5,327 bases of DNA from Oscillospiraceae bacterium (GTDB lineage: Bacteria; Bacillota; Clostridia; Oscillospirales; Oscillospiraceae). The notes below the pieces were generated by a model. The model had not been told where the DNA came from. It worked only from the letters and a program-made list of their open reading frames with translations, and did not search any database. The position numbers and the translations under genes were made by a program. Within the stretch, counting starts at the first letter, position 1; every line of letters starts with the position of its first letter. Below are positions 5,266 through 5,327 of the stretch, piece by piece. Location of the stretch: the NCBI GenBank assembly GCA_028708585.1, contig JAQVYO010000110.1, positions 1 to 5,327 on the forward strand, written 5' to 3'.

Positions 5266-5294
5266 ATCGTACCGTTCTTACCCGGATTTGTCAA
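5266..5294 (-). promoter_or_regulatory. Sigma-A type promoter of the fab operon (P1)
   Basis: The minus strand has a perfect -35 hexamer TTGACA at 5289-5294, a spacer of exactly 17 bases, and a -10 hexamer TACGAT at 5266-5271 (four of six consensus bases, with the key A and T kept). An A-rich stretch at 5295-5304 directly upstream could act as an UP element. Transcription would start near 5258-5260 and run leftward. The distance to the acpP start is about 478 nt, very long for a simple leader, which makes the region between them noteworthy. Confidence 0.8.
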
Positions 5295-5327
5295 TATTTT
5301 TTAGGAAAACAGCCGGGCAAATGGGGA

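Noticed and set aside
1..5327. CRISPR arrays, tRNA or rRNA genes, insertion sequences, prophage or defence genes
   Set aside because: No regularly spaced repeats, cloverleaf or rRNA signature, transposase or terminal inverted repeats were seen; the window is a housekeeping lipid operon.

Overview
The window carries most of a bacterial type II fatty-acid synthesis operon. Every gene lies on the minus strand, so transcription runs from right to left. The order from the promoter end is acpP, fabK, fabD, fabG, a fabF-type gene, accB, fabZ and accC, with accC cut by the left edge. This order, with FabK (the FMN-dependent enoyl-ACP reductase) rather than FabI, and accB and fabZ placed between fabF and accC, is known from Clostridia and from streptococci. 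The high G+C content (well above half by eye), strong GGAGG-type ribosome sites and clostridial-looking protein sequences suggest a G+C-rich member of the Clostridia. That placement is an inference.

Layout: 5266-5294 holds a textbook sigma-A promoter. Positions 4782-5258 form a long G+C-rich leader with no recognised gene but with hairpins, a spaced direct repeat and coding-like stretches. Around 4819-4827 there is a possible second, extended -10 promoter overlapped by an AT-rich palindrome, just ahead of acpP. From 4781 down to position 1 the genes are packed with gaps of 1-9 nt or overlaps of 4-13 nt, which points to one translationally coupled transcript. Its remaining genes (the rest of accC and probably accD and accA) would lie beyond the left edge.

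Function: AccB and AccC belong to acetyl-CoA carboxylase, which makes malonyl-CoA. FabD moves malonyl onto the carrier protein AcpP. A ketosynthase condenses, FabG reduces, FabZ dehydrates and FabK reduces again to close the elongation cycle.

The main surprise is fabF. Its reading frame is open and its start, ribosome site and ATGA overlap with accB are intact, but it encodes only 246 residues instead of about 410. Alignment by eye to E. coli FabF shows two separate in-frame internal gaps. The first removes roughly 120 residues including the nucleophilic cysteine, and the second roughly 40 residues before the first catalytic histidine. No fabH is present either, although it commonly stands upstream of acpP in such operons. 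As sequenced, the window therefore encodes no competent condensing enzyme. The odd leader may be the collapsed remains of genes that usually stand there (a MarR-type regulator and/or fabH), but I could not recognise either one in it.
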